Below are positions 28,316 through 36,998 of a stretch of DNA of 64,000 nucleotides, piece by piece. The first letter of the stretch is position 1. Each line of letters starts with the position of its first letter. The notes beneath the pieces are model-generated. The model was not told where the DNA came from, did not search any database, and saw nothing but the letters and a program-made list of their open reading frames with translations. This DNA comes from Gulosibacter macacae (GTDB lineage Bacteria; Actinomycetota; Actinomycetes; Actinomycetales; Microbacteriaceae): the NCBI RefSeq assembly GCF_003865375.1, contig NZ_RQVS01000009.1, forward strand, positions 60,018-124,017, in the 5' to 3' direction. Made by a program: the position numbers and the translations under genes.

Positions 28316-29530
28316 CTAGCCGCGGCCAAACAATCGGCCGAGCAGCCCGCCGTCACCACGGTCATCCCGCTTCGGTGGCGCGGCAGGCACCGGCGTCGGG
28401 CCCGGCAACTCGGCGGTCTCGAGCCAGCTCGCGAATGAGGCCCATTCGAGCGCGAGTTCGTCGCCGGTGGGGCGGCCGAGCGCTTCGGCAACCTCGATGG
28501 CTACCGCTTGGGGATTCTCGTCTTCTGTGCGTCGCTCGGCGAGCGCGAGTCGGGTGCGCTTGCCAAGCGGGGCGTCAAGGATGCCTGACTCACGCATCCC
28601 CGCAACGATCGCATCGAGACGGGCAGCGAGGGGCGGTTCCGCGCCCGCAAGGCGGCGACGTCGTGCGGCGAGGGAACGCACCGCGAGGCCTGAGGCCGGC
28701 ACTTGCGCTTTCGCAACGTCGAGCAGGGTCTCATCGGCGGTGTCACCTGCGGACTGCTCGAGTGCGCGCACATAGGTTTCGGCGTCAAAACCCGCTCCGC
28801 GCCAGGCGTCCTCGTGGGTCGCGGCGATCGCGATCACTCGGTCGGCAAACGCGGCATCGGTGGAGCGGGCAATGAGTTCGCAGGTGGCCGTCCACGACGC
28901 GGGCGATTCGCCGGGCCCGGGTTCCGCGGTCGGCACCGCATCGACGGGTTGCTCTTGACCCCAATAGGAGAGGACAGCGCGGCGAAATTCATCGCGCTCG
29001 GGGGTGGCGGCCGCTGCGGCAATGAGGAGTTCGTCAGCGACGCGTTCACCAGCATTTGGGTCGCTGTCGGCGGTGCGCTCAATGAGCAGACGGCGGGCGG
29101 GCAGGTAGACCTCGCCCTCGTCATCAGCACGCAGGGTGCGGGCAGCGCGTGCGGCGGAGTCGGGGAGGCCGGCGGCGGTGCCTGACTCCATCCAAGTGCG
29201 CAGTTCGGCAATTGCTTTCGGGCCAAACGCCGCGCGCACGGGCTCGCTGGGAGGAGCGACGAAGGTGCGCCACGCGAATTGCTCGGGGAAGGTTTCGGGC
29301 CAGGTGGCTGCGATTTCGTCGACGGCGCGGTAGTCATCGAAGGCGTCGGCGAGCACGAGTGCGATGCCGGCATGGGCATCGCGGTCGTCGCCGTGACGCA
29401 GTACGTTCCACCGTTGCAACGCCGCGCGATAGGCGGCATCGCCGGCGTCGGCAAGCACCTGCATCGCGCCACTGGCCGGATCGATACGGTCGGGGTGCTC
29501 GAGCAATTGCTCCCAGTACGGCTTGGCCAC
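28316..29530 (-). CDS. Conserved hypothetical protein, helical
   Basis: A 404-residue soluble, mostly alpha-helical, acidic protein rich in Ala, Glu and Arg. It contains many repeating helical pairs (ADAGDAAYRAALQRW, AGIALVLADAFDDY, LARSTDAAFADRVIAI) and ends with a glycine-rich tail (GGLLGRLFGRG). I recognise no domain. The frame extends to 29737, but GTG 29530 has GGAGAG upstream and begins the protein-like sequence. It lies between rmuC and a DnaQ-like exonuclease on the same strand. Confidence 0.65.
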   Translation of the reverse strand: MAKPYWEQLLEHPDRIDPASGAMQVLADAGDAAYRAALQRWNVLRHGDDRDAHAGIALVLADAFDDYRAVDEIAATWPETFPEQFAWRTFVAPPSEPVRAAFGPKAIAELRTWMESGTAAGLPDSAARAARTLRADDEGEVYLPARRLLIERTADSDPNAGERVADELLIAAAAATPERDEFRRAVLSYWGQEQPVDAVPTAEPGPGESPASWTATCELIARSTDAAFADRVIAIAATHEDAWRGAGFDAETYVRALEQSAGDTADETLLDVAKAQVPASGLAVRSLAARRRRLAGAEPPLAARLDAIVAGMRESGILDAPLGKRTRLALAERRTEDENPQAVAIEVAEALGRPTGDELALEWASFASWLETAELPGPTPVPAAPPKRDDRGDGGLLGRLFGRG

Positions 29531-29579
29531 AGGACTCTCCAATTCGTTCGATGGTCGCGGGTTGTTCGGTGGATGCGAG

Positions 29580-30194
29580 TCAAAACGTCGCGTCGGCGAC
29601 GAGCGCATCCAATGCAGTGGTGTTGTCGGCGTGGAGGCGGCGGATGTGTACACCGGTATTGACGCTGAGCGCCTCGATTGACAGGGTGCCGAGCTGTTGG
29701 GCGACATCGACGACGATGGCGGCGCAGGCTTCGGCATCGGCGAGGGCGTCGTGGTGTTTGAAGGCCTGGTAACCGGCTGCTTTCGCCGCGCTCGGCAGTG
29801 AGTACGAGGGCAGTTGGTAGCTTCGCCGCGCCAGACGCAGGGTGCAGAAGTACTTCAGGGCGGGGATGGGGAGCCGAGTTGCTCTCGAGGCGGCTACGAG
29901 CACGCCAATGTCGAAGGGTGCGTTGTGGGCAACGAGCACATCGTCGCCGGTGAATTCGAGGATGCGGTCGAGTGATGATTGCCAATTGGGCGCGCGTGAG
30001 ACGCGCTCGGCAGAGACGCCGTGGAGCTGCACATTGAAGGGAGCGAATTCGTCGTGGCCGCTCGGCGGGCGGATGAGCCACGCATCCTGGTCGACGAATT
30101 TGCCGCCGCGCACGCGCACGAGCCCGACCGCGCAGGCGGATGCGGGGGAGCGGTTTGCGGTCTCGAAGTCGAGCGCGACGAAGTCAACGGTCAT
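29580..30194 (-). CDS. DnaQ-like DEDDh 3'-5' exonuclease
   Basis: A 204-residue exonuclease. Motif ExoI is VALDFETANRSP (D-x-E, residues 5-16), ExoII VLVAHNAPFDIGVL (about 85) and ExoIII HHDALADAEACAAI (H-x4-D, about 155). This is the proofreading fold of DNA polymerase III epsilon, here as a free-standing short protein with no BRCT or UvrC part. ATG 30194 is preceded by ATGGAGTCA, which supplies a GGAG ribosome site. ATG 30203 is an alternative. Probably acts in DNA repair. Confidence 0.88.
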   Translation of the reverse strand: MTVDFVALDFETANRSPASACAVGLVRVRGGKFVDQDAWLIRPPSGHDEFAPFNVQLHGVSAERVSRAPNWQSSLDRILEFTGDDVLVAHNAPFDIGVLVAASRATRLPIPALKYFCTLRLARRSYQLPSYSLPSAAKAAGYQAFKHHDALADAEACAAIVVDVAQQLGTLSIEALSVNTGVHIRRLHADNTTALDALVADATF

Positions 30195-30291
30195 TGACTC
30201 CATGGTGGCATGAGCACCCGACAGGAAACGCGGATGGCCCGCCACTGCGTTCGAGTCGAACACCGTGGCGGGCCAGTCGCGTGAGTGGGAA

Positions 30292-30852
30292 CTACGCGCG
30301 GAGCGACTTGAGGGCGCCCGCCCAGGCCTCAACCTGGCCGAACATGGTCTCAGCCTCGCCAGCGGCGCGGTCGTTGCCGATGAAGGTGGTGAACTCTTCG
30401 AAGTCGGTGAAGAGCGAGAAGTGCACGGTCTGGCGCACGTCGGCAAGCTGGATCTCAGCGGCGATGCCACGGAGGTGCTCGATGGCACGCGAAGCGCCGA
30501 GCGAACCGTAGCCGACGAGGCCGAGGGCCTTGTTGTTCCACTCGGCGCCGACGAAGTCGATGGCGTTCTTGAGTGCACCTGAGGTCGAGTGGTTGTACTC
30601 GGGGGTGACGAAGATGTAGCCGTCGAACTCGGCGATCTTGGCCGCCCACTTCTTGGTGTGCTCGTGCTCGTACTGGCCGTAGGCGGCCGGGAGCGACTCG
30701 TCGAGAAGGGGGAGGTTGTAGTCAGCGATGTCGACGAGCTCGTACTCAACGCCGTCGCGCTTCGCGGCTTCGTTCTTCACCCAGTCAGCGACCTGCGTGC
30801 CAAGACGGCCCGGGCGGGTGCTGCCGATGATGATGCCGATCTTAAGTGCCAT
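30292..30852 (-). CDS. NADPH-dependent FMN reductase family protein
   Basis: A 186-residue flavodoxin-like reductase. The FMN phosphate loop is IIGSTRPGRLGTQVADWV (residues 8-25) and the second signature is VTPEYNHSTSGALKNAIDF (about 85-103). Such enzymes reduce quinones, azo dyes or chromate with NAD(P)H. ATG 30852 is preceded by AAGGA. A 26-bp AT-rich palindrome 77 bp upstream (30929-30954) looks like a MarR-type operator, so the gene is probably induced by electrophiles or oxidants. Confidence 0.87.
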   Translation of the reverse strand: MALKIGIIIGSTRPGRLGTQVADWVKNEAAKRDGVEYELVDIADYNLPLLDESLPAAYGQYEHEHTKKWAAKIAEFDGYIFVTPEYNHSTSGALKNAIDFVGAEWNNKALGLVGYGSLGASRAIEHLRGIAAEIQLADVRQTVHFSLFTDFEEFTTFIGNDRAAGEAETMFGQVEAWAGALKSLRA

Positions 30853-30928
30853 GGGGGTTGAATCCTTCGTTGTCGTGGTTGCTCGGACACGGCGTCCGAA
30901 AAGCTTGAACATGCATAGAGTTTCGCAG

Positions 30929-30954
30929 TTATTAGTTGTAGGCGCAACTAATAA
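30929..30954. promoter_or_regulatory. Perfect AT-rich palindrome, candidate MarR-type operator
   Basis: Arms TTATTAGTTG and CAACTAATAA with a 6-bp centre TAGGCG. The AT-rich arms contrast with the GC-rich surroundings. The form resembles MarR-family operators (TAGTTG...CAACTA). It lies upstream of the FMN reductase gene and downstream of the DUF222 stop. Confidence 0.7.
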
Positions 30955-31001
30955 TGCATCCCTGGCGTGTCGCGGGCGCAATTACTACGTGAGGCTCAGT
31001 G

Positions 31002-32435
31002 TCAAAACGGCGCCGGATCGCTCGGATCGTATGGCTTGTATCCCGATGTCCAACTCCACGATCTCGCTGACGGATCATCATCGGTCGAGCCCCGTGGTCG
31101 AGCCGCACGCTCGGGATAGTTCGTGTGTCGCCGACCCGCTGGACTCACCCAAGTCAGCGCGCCGCGCCTTCCCTGCGCGAGCACCCACCCGCGGTGTCGC
31201 AGTGTGTGGTGATAGCGGCAGAGCGCGGCGAGATTGCCCGCAACCGTGCGGCCGCCGTTGGCCCACTCGACATTGTGATCAATGTCGCAATCGCGAGCGG
31301 GACGTCGACAGCCGGGCGTGCGACAGGTGCGGTCACGCGTTTCGATAAAGCGGCGCAACGCTGCCGAAGGACGATATGTATCGGCGGCCACCGCTTCACC
31401 CGTGAGCGGATCGGTGAGCACGCGGGTCCACTGACTTGCCCCACCACAGAGGCGCATCGCCGTATCAATCGGGATCGGCGATACACCCTCCAGCATCGCC
31501 GGCTCATCACTCACGCCAGCAAGCGTCAGCGCGGGCACCGTAATGGCGACGCGCGCCTGGATGCTGTTGATCGCCGCGTGCGGAGAGCTCGGATCAAGCT
31601 GCCCGGCCAGCAACAGATCAGTGAGGCTATCGGCGCGAATTTCGTCGTAGCGTCGGGAGTCAACCGGTTCGTCGCCAAGCTCAGCCAAGAGTGCCATTGC
31701 TGCCGGGTCGCCCGCTTCGGCCTGCGCCGCAAGGCGATCGCCAACTTCGAACCCGAAGGCATCACGCGCGCGAACGTTGGCGCTCGCCAGTTGCGTGAGC
31801 CGGTCGTGGATGGCATGCGCGATTGTGGACGGCAGATAGGCAATGAGTTCGCTCATTCCGTCATCAAGATCGCGAACGCGCACATTGCGACCCTTGACCG
31901 CCTCTTCGTGTCGTTCCGCAAAGGTCTTCGGTGAGAGTTCGGCGGCAACACGTCGGGCGAATCGTGCCAGCGGTGCCGGCGCCGTATCGGCCGCGCGCTC
32001 GAGCACCTGACGCTCGTACTCTCTGCGTGCATCCTCATCTTCGAGAACCGAGCCGCACTCGACGATCACGGCAACGTGACGACGCGTGAGATCGCCCTGT
32101 CGAAATGCGAGGGCAGTCGCGTCAAAGCGTTCGTGCAAGAACCAGGCGTCATCAATGCGCGACATGACCGTGCGGTCATTCGTGCGCGTCTCGATGCCGA
32201 TTTCGAGCGCAATTGACTTGAGTTCGTGTTCGAGCACGAATTGCGAGCGGCCCTCGGCTGAAACCTTGCAAATCTCGTAGGCCGTGCGCAGCAGCATCGA
32301 CTCGATCGCATCGGCGTGAGCTTGCGCGCGCTGGTTTGCTCGCAGAGCGGTGATGAGATGCCTGCGAGCTTCTGCGAGATTGTCACGCGAATCGGGCGCG
32401 AGTGATGCCTCCGAACTGTCGCGAAATGCCACCAT
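31002..32435 (-). CDS. DUF222-HNH endonuclease domain protein (13E12-type)
   Basis: A 477-residue protein of the DUF222 family (the 13E12 repeat proteins of mycobacteria). The DUF222 part covers about residues 20-330. The C-terminal HNH nuclease has the zinc cysteines CRTPGCRRP, the catalytic DIDHNVEW, and NLAALCRYHHTLRH (about 375-425). Actinobacteria carry many paralogues, whose function is unknown; some are induced by DNA damage. ATG 32435 has GAAGGGGG upstream. Two copies of a 21-bp repeat lie 60-136 bp upstream. Confidence 0.88.
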   Translation of the reverse strand: MVAFRDSSEASLAPDSRDNLAEARRHLITALRANQRAQAHADAIESMLLRTAYEICKVSAEGRSQFVLEHELKSIALEIGIETRTNDRTVMSRIDDAWFLHERFDATALAFRQGDLTRRHVAVIVECGSVLEDEDARREYERQVLERAADTAPAPLARFARRVAAELSPKTFAERHEEAVKGRNVRVRDLDDGMSELIAYLPSTIAHAIHDRLTQLASANVRARDAFGFEVGDRLAAQAEAGDPAAMALLAELGDEPVDSRRYDEIRADSLTDLLLAGQLDPSSPHAAINSIQARVAITVPALTLAGVSDEPAMLEGVSPIPIDTAMRLCGGASQWTRVLTDPLTGEAVAADTYRPSAALRRFIETRDRTCRTPGCRRPARDCDIDHNVEWANGGRTVAGNLAALCRYHHTLRHRGWVLAQGRRGALTWVSPAGRRHTNYPERAARPRGSTDDDPSARSWSWTSGYKPYDPSDPAPF

Positions 32436-32493
32436 GTCAACGCCCCCTTCGCAAACTGTCGAGCCCGTGTCGTGCTTGATAAATCCAGTGGAC

Positions 32494-32514
32494 CACGAGC
32501 CTCCGACATTTCCG
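32494..32514 (-). promoter_or_regulatory. Damage-type promoter repeat, proximal copy
   Basis: The minus strand contains AATGTCGGAGGCTCGTG (32494-32510) in a 21-bp block identical to that at 32550-32570. Its core is shared with the rmuC upstream site. It resembles the -35-like part of the RecA-independent damage promoter of mycobacteria. Confidence 0.5.
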
Positions 32515-32549
32515 CCGACTGCCCGAATCCGCCGCTGAACTCAGTTGAT

Positions 32550-32570
32550 CACGAGCCTCCGACATTTCCG
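32550..32570 (-). promoter_or_regulatory. Damage-type promoter repeat, distal copy
   Basis: Second identical 21-bp copy, 56 bp further upstream of the DUF222-HNH gene and in the same orientation. It lies just after the kup stop codon on the same strand. Confidence 0.5.
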
Positions 32571-32601
32571 GTGGCCGCATCCCTCACGTAGCAAACGCCC
32601 G

Positions 32602-34542
32602 CTACAGCACCGATTCAGCGCCGACAATCACGGTGCGATCGGGCGGCAGGTGAAGCGACTGCGTGCGGTTCGCCGAGAGCTTCTCAAGCACGACAAATAG
32701 GCGCTTCTGCCAGATCGGCATCGTTCGTTCGTGGCCGAGCTCGATCCGGAAGACCGAGAGCATATAGACCGCCGCATCCGGGTCGAAATCAAGCTCAGGC
32801 GACTTGCCGATGGCGAGCTTCAGCGCCGCCGGAACATCGCGCGGGTCATTGAATCCGACCCGGCAGATCACCCGCACGATGCCGTCGCTGGTGTCGCCGA
32901 GCGCCGAGACCTCAATGCGCTCAGCGAGCGGCACGTGCGGTACGCCCACATCCCGCATCGACACAATCACCACGCGCTCATGAATGACGTGATTGAAATC
33001 GACGTTTGAACGCAACGCCAGCGGCACCGTTTCGGGATGCGCGTGCGGACACACAACGGTGCCGGGCACGCGCTGCACGCCAGCAAGTCGAATATCGCGC
33101 ACCCAGGCTTCGAGCGATCCCTCGAGCTGGGTGCGATTGCCGAACGCGATGCGCGAACCGCGCTGCCAGGTGAGCATCATCGTCACCGCAACTGCCGCGA
33201 CCGCGAGCGGTAGCCAGCCACCCGAGGCGATCTTCGTGACGTTCGCCGCGAACAGGATCAATTCGAGGCCACCAACCACGACCGCAAGCAAGAGCACTTG
33301 CCAGAGCCGCCAACCCCAGACGGCGTGGGCAATGAGGAGCACGAGCGAAAGTTCAAGCAGGAGCGTGCCGGTGACCGAGAGGCCATAGGCGGATGCGAGC
33401 GCCTCAGAAGAGCGGAAGCTCAGTACTAGCACGAGGACGCCGACAAAGAGCACGCCGTTGATGACCGGCACAAAGATCTGCCCGCCGTGGTGCTTCGAAG
33501 TCTGAATCACCTTGAGGCGGGGGAGTAGCTCGAGGCGGGTCGCTTGGCGCGAGACTGAGAAAGCGCCCGAGATCACCGCCTGGGAAGCGATCACCGTGGC
33601 CATGGTCGCCAGCACGACGAGCGGCAGCTGCGCCCAGGCGGGTGCGAGATGGAAGAACGGGCTGTCGGTGGTGCGTGGCTCGTCGAGAATCATCGCGCCT
33701 TGGCCGAGATAGTTGAGCACGAGCGCGGGGAAGACGAGGGCACCCCAGGCGATCACGATCGGCTTGCGGCCGAAGTGACCCATATCGGCATAGAGCGCCT
33801 CGACGCCGGTGACGGCGAGTACCACCGCGCCCATCGCGATGAACGCGACGAACGGGCGGCTCAGCACGAAATCGAAGGCGTAGCTCGGCGAGAGCGCGAT
33901 GAGGATCTCGGGATTCGCGATGAGGTGCGGCAAACCGAGCGCCGCAATCACGACGAACCAGCAGGCCATGACTGGGCCGAATGCCTTGCCAATGAGGCCC
34001 GTACCCCAGCGCTGCACGGCAAACAACGCAGAGAGAATCACCACGGCAATCGGCACGACATAGTGGTCAAGCGCGGGCGCCGCAATCTGTAGTCCTTCGA
34101 CCGCACTGAGTACCGAAATCGCCGGGGTGATCAGCGAGTCTCCGTAAAAGAGCGCGGCGCCAAGCACGGCAAGTAGCACCGCGACTTTGGTTTGCGTCGG
34201 CCGGCCCTTGAGCTTGCGCACGAGCAGCGCAGCGAGCGCAAGAATGCCGCCCTCACCGTCATTATCGGCGCGCATGATGATGCCGGCATAGGTGACGGTC
34301 ACGATGATGACGAGGCACCAAAACACCATGGAGATCACGCCGAGTACGTCTTGGCGTGAGGGGTCGACCGTGTTGTGCTCAATGCTGAACACGGTTTGCA
34401 GGGAGTAGAGCGGGCTGGTGCCGATGTCACCGAAGACAACGCCGATGGCGCCGAGAACGAGTGCGGGGATCGGGCCCATGCGGCGAGGTTGCCCATCTGG
34501 ACCAAGTCGTCGCACCTGATTATTCGCGGTGCGCGATTGCAT
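32602..34542 (-). CDS. kup: KUP-family potassium uptake protein
   Basis: A 646-residue K+ symporter. The N-terminal membrane domain has about 12 helices with the family signature VVFGDIGTSPLYSLQTVF (about residues 32-49). Conserved charged blocks (ADNDGEGGILALAALL, FYGDSLITPAISVLSAVEG) are present. The C-terminal cytoplasmic domain starts at about residue 450. The frame is open to 34686, but that would overlap ychF. ATG 34542 begins the usual short basic leader. It is divergent from ychF with 73 bp between them. Confidence 0.93.
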   Translation of the reverse strand: MQSRTANNQVRRLGPDGQPRRMGPIPALVLGAIGVVFGDIGTSPLYSLQTVFSIEHNTVDPSRQDVLGVISMVFWCLVIIVTVTYAGIIMRADNDGEGGILALAALLVRKLKGRPTQTKVAVLLAVLGAALFYGDSLITPAISVLSAVEGLQIAAPALDHYVVPIAVVILSALFAVQRWGTGLIGKAFGPVMACWFVVIAALGLPHLIANPEILIALSPSYAFDFVLSRPFVAFIAMGAVVLAVTGVEALYADMGHFGRKPIVIAWGALVFPALVLNYLGQGAMILDEPRTTDSPFFHLAPAWAQLPLVVLATMATVIASQAVISGAFSVSRQATRLELLPRLKVIQTSKHHGGQIFVPVINGVLFVGVLVLVLSFRSSEALASAYGLSVTGTLLLELSLVLLIAHAVWGWRLWQVLLLAVVVGGLELILFAANVTKIASGGWLPLAVAAVAVTMMLTWQRGSRIAFGNRTQLEGSLEAWVRDIRLAGVQRVPGTVVCPHAHPETVPLALRSNVDFNHVIHERVVIVSMRDVGVPHVPLAERIEVSALGDTSDGIVRVICRVGFNDPRDVPAALKLAIGKSPELDFDPDAAVYMLSVFRIELGHERTMPIWQKRLFVVLEKLSANRTQSLHLPPDRTVIVGAESVL

Positions 34543-34615
34543 ACGAGAAGTGTGGCACTGCATCCACGCCGCTGCCACCAACTTGAACGCGACATGCCGA
34601 GTAGACTTGAACCTC

Positions 34616-35689
34616 GTGGCTCTTACTCTCGGAATCGTCGGTCTCCCCAACGTCGGCAAGTCGACGCTCTTTAACGCACTCACCAAGAACTCGGTGCTCG
34701 CTGCGAACTATCCGTTCGCGACCATCGAGCCGAACGTGGGCGTCGTCGAACTGCCCGACCCGCGCCTCGAGCGTCTCGCGGAGATCTTCGGATCTGAACG
34801 CATCCTGCCGGCGACCGTGTCGTTCGTTGACATTGCCGGCATCGTGAAGGGTGCGAGTGAGGGTGAGGGGCTCGGTAACCAGTTCCTCGCGAACATTCGC
34901 GAAGCGGATGCAATTTGCCAGGTCGTGCGCGGATTTGCCGACCCTGATGTGGTGCACGTTGATGGCACGGTGTCGCCCGCGAGCGACATGGAGACGATCA
35001 ACACTGAGCTGATCCTCGCCGACCTGCAGACGATCGAGAAGGCGCTGCCGCGGTACGAGAAGGGTGCGAAGCACAAGACGCTTGACCCGGCGATGCATTC
35101 GACGGCACTTGAGGCGAAGGCAGTGTTGGATGAGGGCAAGCTGCTGTCGTCAACGAAGCTCGACCTTGAGCCGATTCGTGAGCTCGGGCTCTTGAGCGCG
35201 AAGCCGTTCATCTACGTGTTCAATGTCGATGAAGAGGTGTTGGGCGACTCGGCGAAGCTCGAGGAGCTTGCCGCCTTGGTTGCCCCCGCGAAGGCTGTGT
35301 TCTTGGATGCGAAGACCGAGTCAGAGCTCATCGACCTGCCGAAGGATGAGGCGATGGAGTTGCTCGCCTCGCTTGGTCAGGAAGAGTCGGGCCTCGACCA
35401 GCTCGCACGCATCGGCTTCGACACACTGGGCCTCCAGACTTACTTGACGGCAGGTCCGAAGGAGTCGCGCGCCTGGACGATTCGTAAGGGTGACAAGGCT
35501 CCGCAGGCTGCTGGCGTGATTCACACCGACTTCGAGCGCGGCTTCATCAAGGCCGAGACAGTCTCGTTTGCCGACCTGGATGCAGCGGGTTCGATGGCCG
35601 AGGCCAAGGCTGCCGGACGCGTGCGCATGGAGGGCAAGGACTACGTTATGCAAGACGGAGACGTCGTGGAATTCCGGTTCAATGTTTAA
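34616..35689 (+). CDS. ychF: Redox-regulated ATPase YchF (Obg-like)
   Basis: A 357-residue P-loop protein of the Obg family that binds ATP and ribosomes. G1 is GIVGLPNVGKSTLFNALT, the switch region DIAGIVKGASEGEGLGNQFL, then a coiled-coil insert and a C-terminal TGS domain ending GDVVEFRFNV. GTG 34616 is used. TAGACT lies 9 bp upstream and could be a -10 box for a near-leaderless mRNA. The last 24 bp (35666-35689) recur four times downstream and mark the insertion site of the accessory island. Confidence 0.95.
   Translation: MALTLGIVGLPNVGKSTLFNALTKNSVLAANYPFATIEPNVGVVELPDPRLERLAEIFGSERILPATVSFVDIAGIVKGASEGEGLGNQFLANIREADAICQVVRGFADPDVVHVDGTVSPASDMETINTELILADLQTIEKALPRYEKGAKHKTLDPAMHSTALEAKAVLDEGKLLSSTKLDLEPIRELGLLSAKPFIYVFNVDEEVLGDSAKLEELAALVAPAKAVFLDAKTESELIDLPKDEAMELLASLGQEESGLDQLARIGFDTLGLQTYLTAGPKESRAWTIRKGDKAPQAAGVIHTDFERGFIKAETVSFADLDAAGSMAEAKAAGRVRMEGKDYVMQDGDVVEFRFNV
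35666..35689 (+). repeat. ychF 3'-end repeat R0 (within ychF)
   Basis: The last seven codons of ychF (VEFRFNV) plus TAA; core GTGGAATTCCGGTTCAATGT. Four related copies occur at 44124, 45275, 46291 and 46893 in the same orientation. It behaves like the attachment site of the island, keeping ychF intact. Confidence 0.8.
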
Positions 35690-35989
35690 AAAAGCGCGTC
35701 TGACCAGGGATTTTACCTTCGCAGCTTCCGATTTGGCTTGGCGGACGAGTTCCGATCTACCATCAGTTGCTAAGCGTTTGGTCCGCTGACCTGGGACTTT
35801 GATCGGCCCCTGCGGAGCTTCCGCAGGGGCCGATCCTGCTCTCTGCGGTGCGGGAGCGCCTCTGGGACGCAGCCTCGGCTGGCCAATGCTGCGGAGGGTT
35901 CGAGTCGTTCGACGCGCGATCTCTCGGCAGGTGCGCTGACTCAATAAGCAGCCTGACTCAAAAGTCAGTCGCATCAACGACGCCCCGGT
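35690..35989. other. Non-coding left end of the island
   Basis: These 300 bp show no gene. They hold a near-direct repeat CTGACCAGGGATTTT / CTGACCTGGGACTTT (at about 35700 and 35786) and a strong hairpin at 35801-35835. Base composition is less GC-rich near 35690-35790 than in the flanking core genes. Confidence 0.5.
35801..35835 (+). terminator. Perfect 15-bp hairpin downstream of ychF
   Basis: GATCGGCCCCTGCGG / CCGCAGGGGCCGATC with a 5-base loop AGCTT, 111 bp after the ychF stop. It could terminate ychF or the minus-strand gene that ends at 35990. Confidence 0.7.
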
Positions 35990-36883
35990 TCACTGGGGCA
36001 GGTCACGTTCCTCCAGAGTGCGCGTGATTTCGTCCCACTGGGAGCTCGCGATCAGTTGGTTGTGCCGGCGCAAGGCGGTCTGCCATGACCCGAACTCAGC
36101 TGGGAGCTCGCGCCACGAGATGCCGGTGCGGGTCTTGTAGAGAGCCGCGTCGACGATCGTGCGTATGTCAGTGCGTGGCCGCCCGCGGCGAGCGCCCTCT
36201 TCTGTGTGGACGATGTGCTTGATCCAGCTCCATTGCTCATCTGTGAGTCGTTGATAGTCGGGCTGGAGGCCCTCGATGTCGCTGCCGCCGTCACCAGCCT
36301 TCGCCTGGTCATCGATTCGCACGGCTTTGACCACGCCGCGGATGACAGCGCATTCGGTGCATTGGACGGTTGGCTCAACGTAGCGAGGGGAATGCCCGAC
36401 CAAGGTCTCGACGTGCTGGCAGGTCAGTTCTACGCGCCAGGTGGCGCTGCGGTCGACGTGCAATGAGTGCGGGTACAGGAGCTGTCGGAGCTCATCGCGC
36501 TGAGCCGGCGAAAGTGGCGGGAACGGGCAGCACAGATGACAGTGCTCCACCCGGTTGTTCTCGAGACGCCAAACACCCATCTTGCATGCCGTGTGCTCGG
36601 CTCGAAACTCGGCATTGTCGGCGTCGATCCGCGCAAGGCACTCTTCGTCCGTGCCCAGGGCCGGCTCGCCGAGAAGGGCGCGCCCACATGCGCGGCAGGG
36701 TTCGCCGGCTGCAAAGGCTTCATACGGAAGCTGGAGGTCGTCGGCTGCCCGCTCCCTCCGCTTTGCCTCCTCTGCTTGAGCCCACGATTCCGAGAGCATT
36801 GCCCTGCTGCGAGGTGTGTGCAGGACGCGGGGGAGAGCTGTCGAGCTCGCGTCGGGGATCTGCTGCGAATCGGGCATCGCCAT
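35990..36883 (-). CDS. Cysteine-rich protein with C-terminal DUF4096 (IS5-type transposase N-domain)
   Basis: A 297-residue protein. The N-terminal two-thirds has several Cys/His clusters that could bind zinc (CRACGRAL about residue 63, CHLCC about 115, CQH...CTEC about 157-178). The C-terminal 75 residues (RLTDEQWSWIKHIV... GRPRTDIRTIVDAALY... GISWRELPAEFGSWQTALRRHN) match DUF4096, the DNA-binding N-domain of IS5/IS402-type transposases. No DDE catalytic domain follows, so it is not a working transposase. ATG 36883 has AAGGAG upstream. Divergent from an XRE regulator beside a type I RM operon. Confidence 0.7.
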   Translation of the reverse strand: MAMPDSQQIPDASSTALPRVLHTPRSRAMLSESWAQAEEAKRRERAADDLQLPYEAFAAGEPCRACGRALLGEPALGTDEECLARIDADNAEFRAEHTACKMGVWRLENNRVEHCHLCCPFPPLSPAQRDELRQLLYPHSLHVDRSATWRVELTCQHVETLVGHSPRYVEPTVQCTECAVIRGVVKAVRIDDQAKAGDGGSDIEGLQPDYQRLTDEQWSWIKHIVHTEEGARRGRPRTDIRTIVDAALYKTRTGISWRELPAEFGSWQTALRRHNQLIASSQWDEITRTLEERDLPQ

Positions 36884-36968
36884 GCTCTCCTTCGAGGTCT
36901 GATGCGGCGAAGTGCGAGTCCTGCGCGACCCGGCCTCGCCCGCAACTGGAAGCGATAACTTCCTGGAA

Positions 36969-36989
36969 GTCATGACTACCAGACATGAC
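36969..36989. promoter_or_regulatory. Inverted repeat between DUF4096 and XRE genes
   Basis: GTCATG-N9-CATGAC, 10 bp before the XRE GTG start. Placement in the divergent gap suggests an operator bound by the small XRE protein, as for restriction-modification controller proteins. Confidence 0.5.
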
Positions 36990-36998
36990 GCTTGAGGT

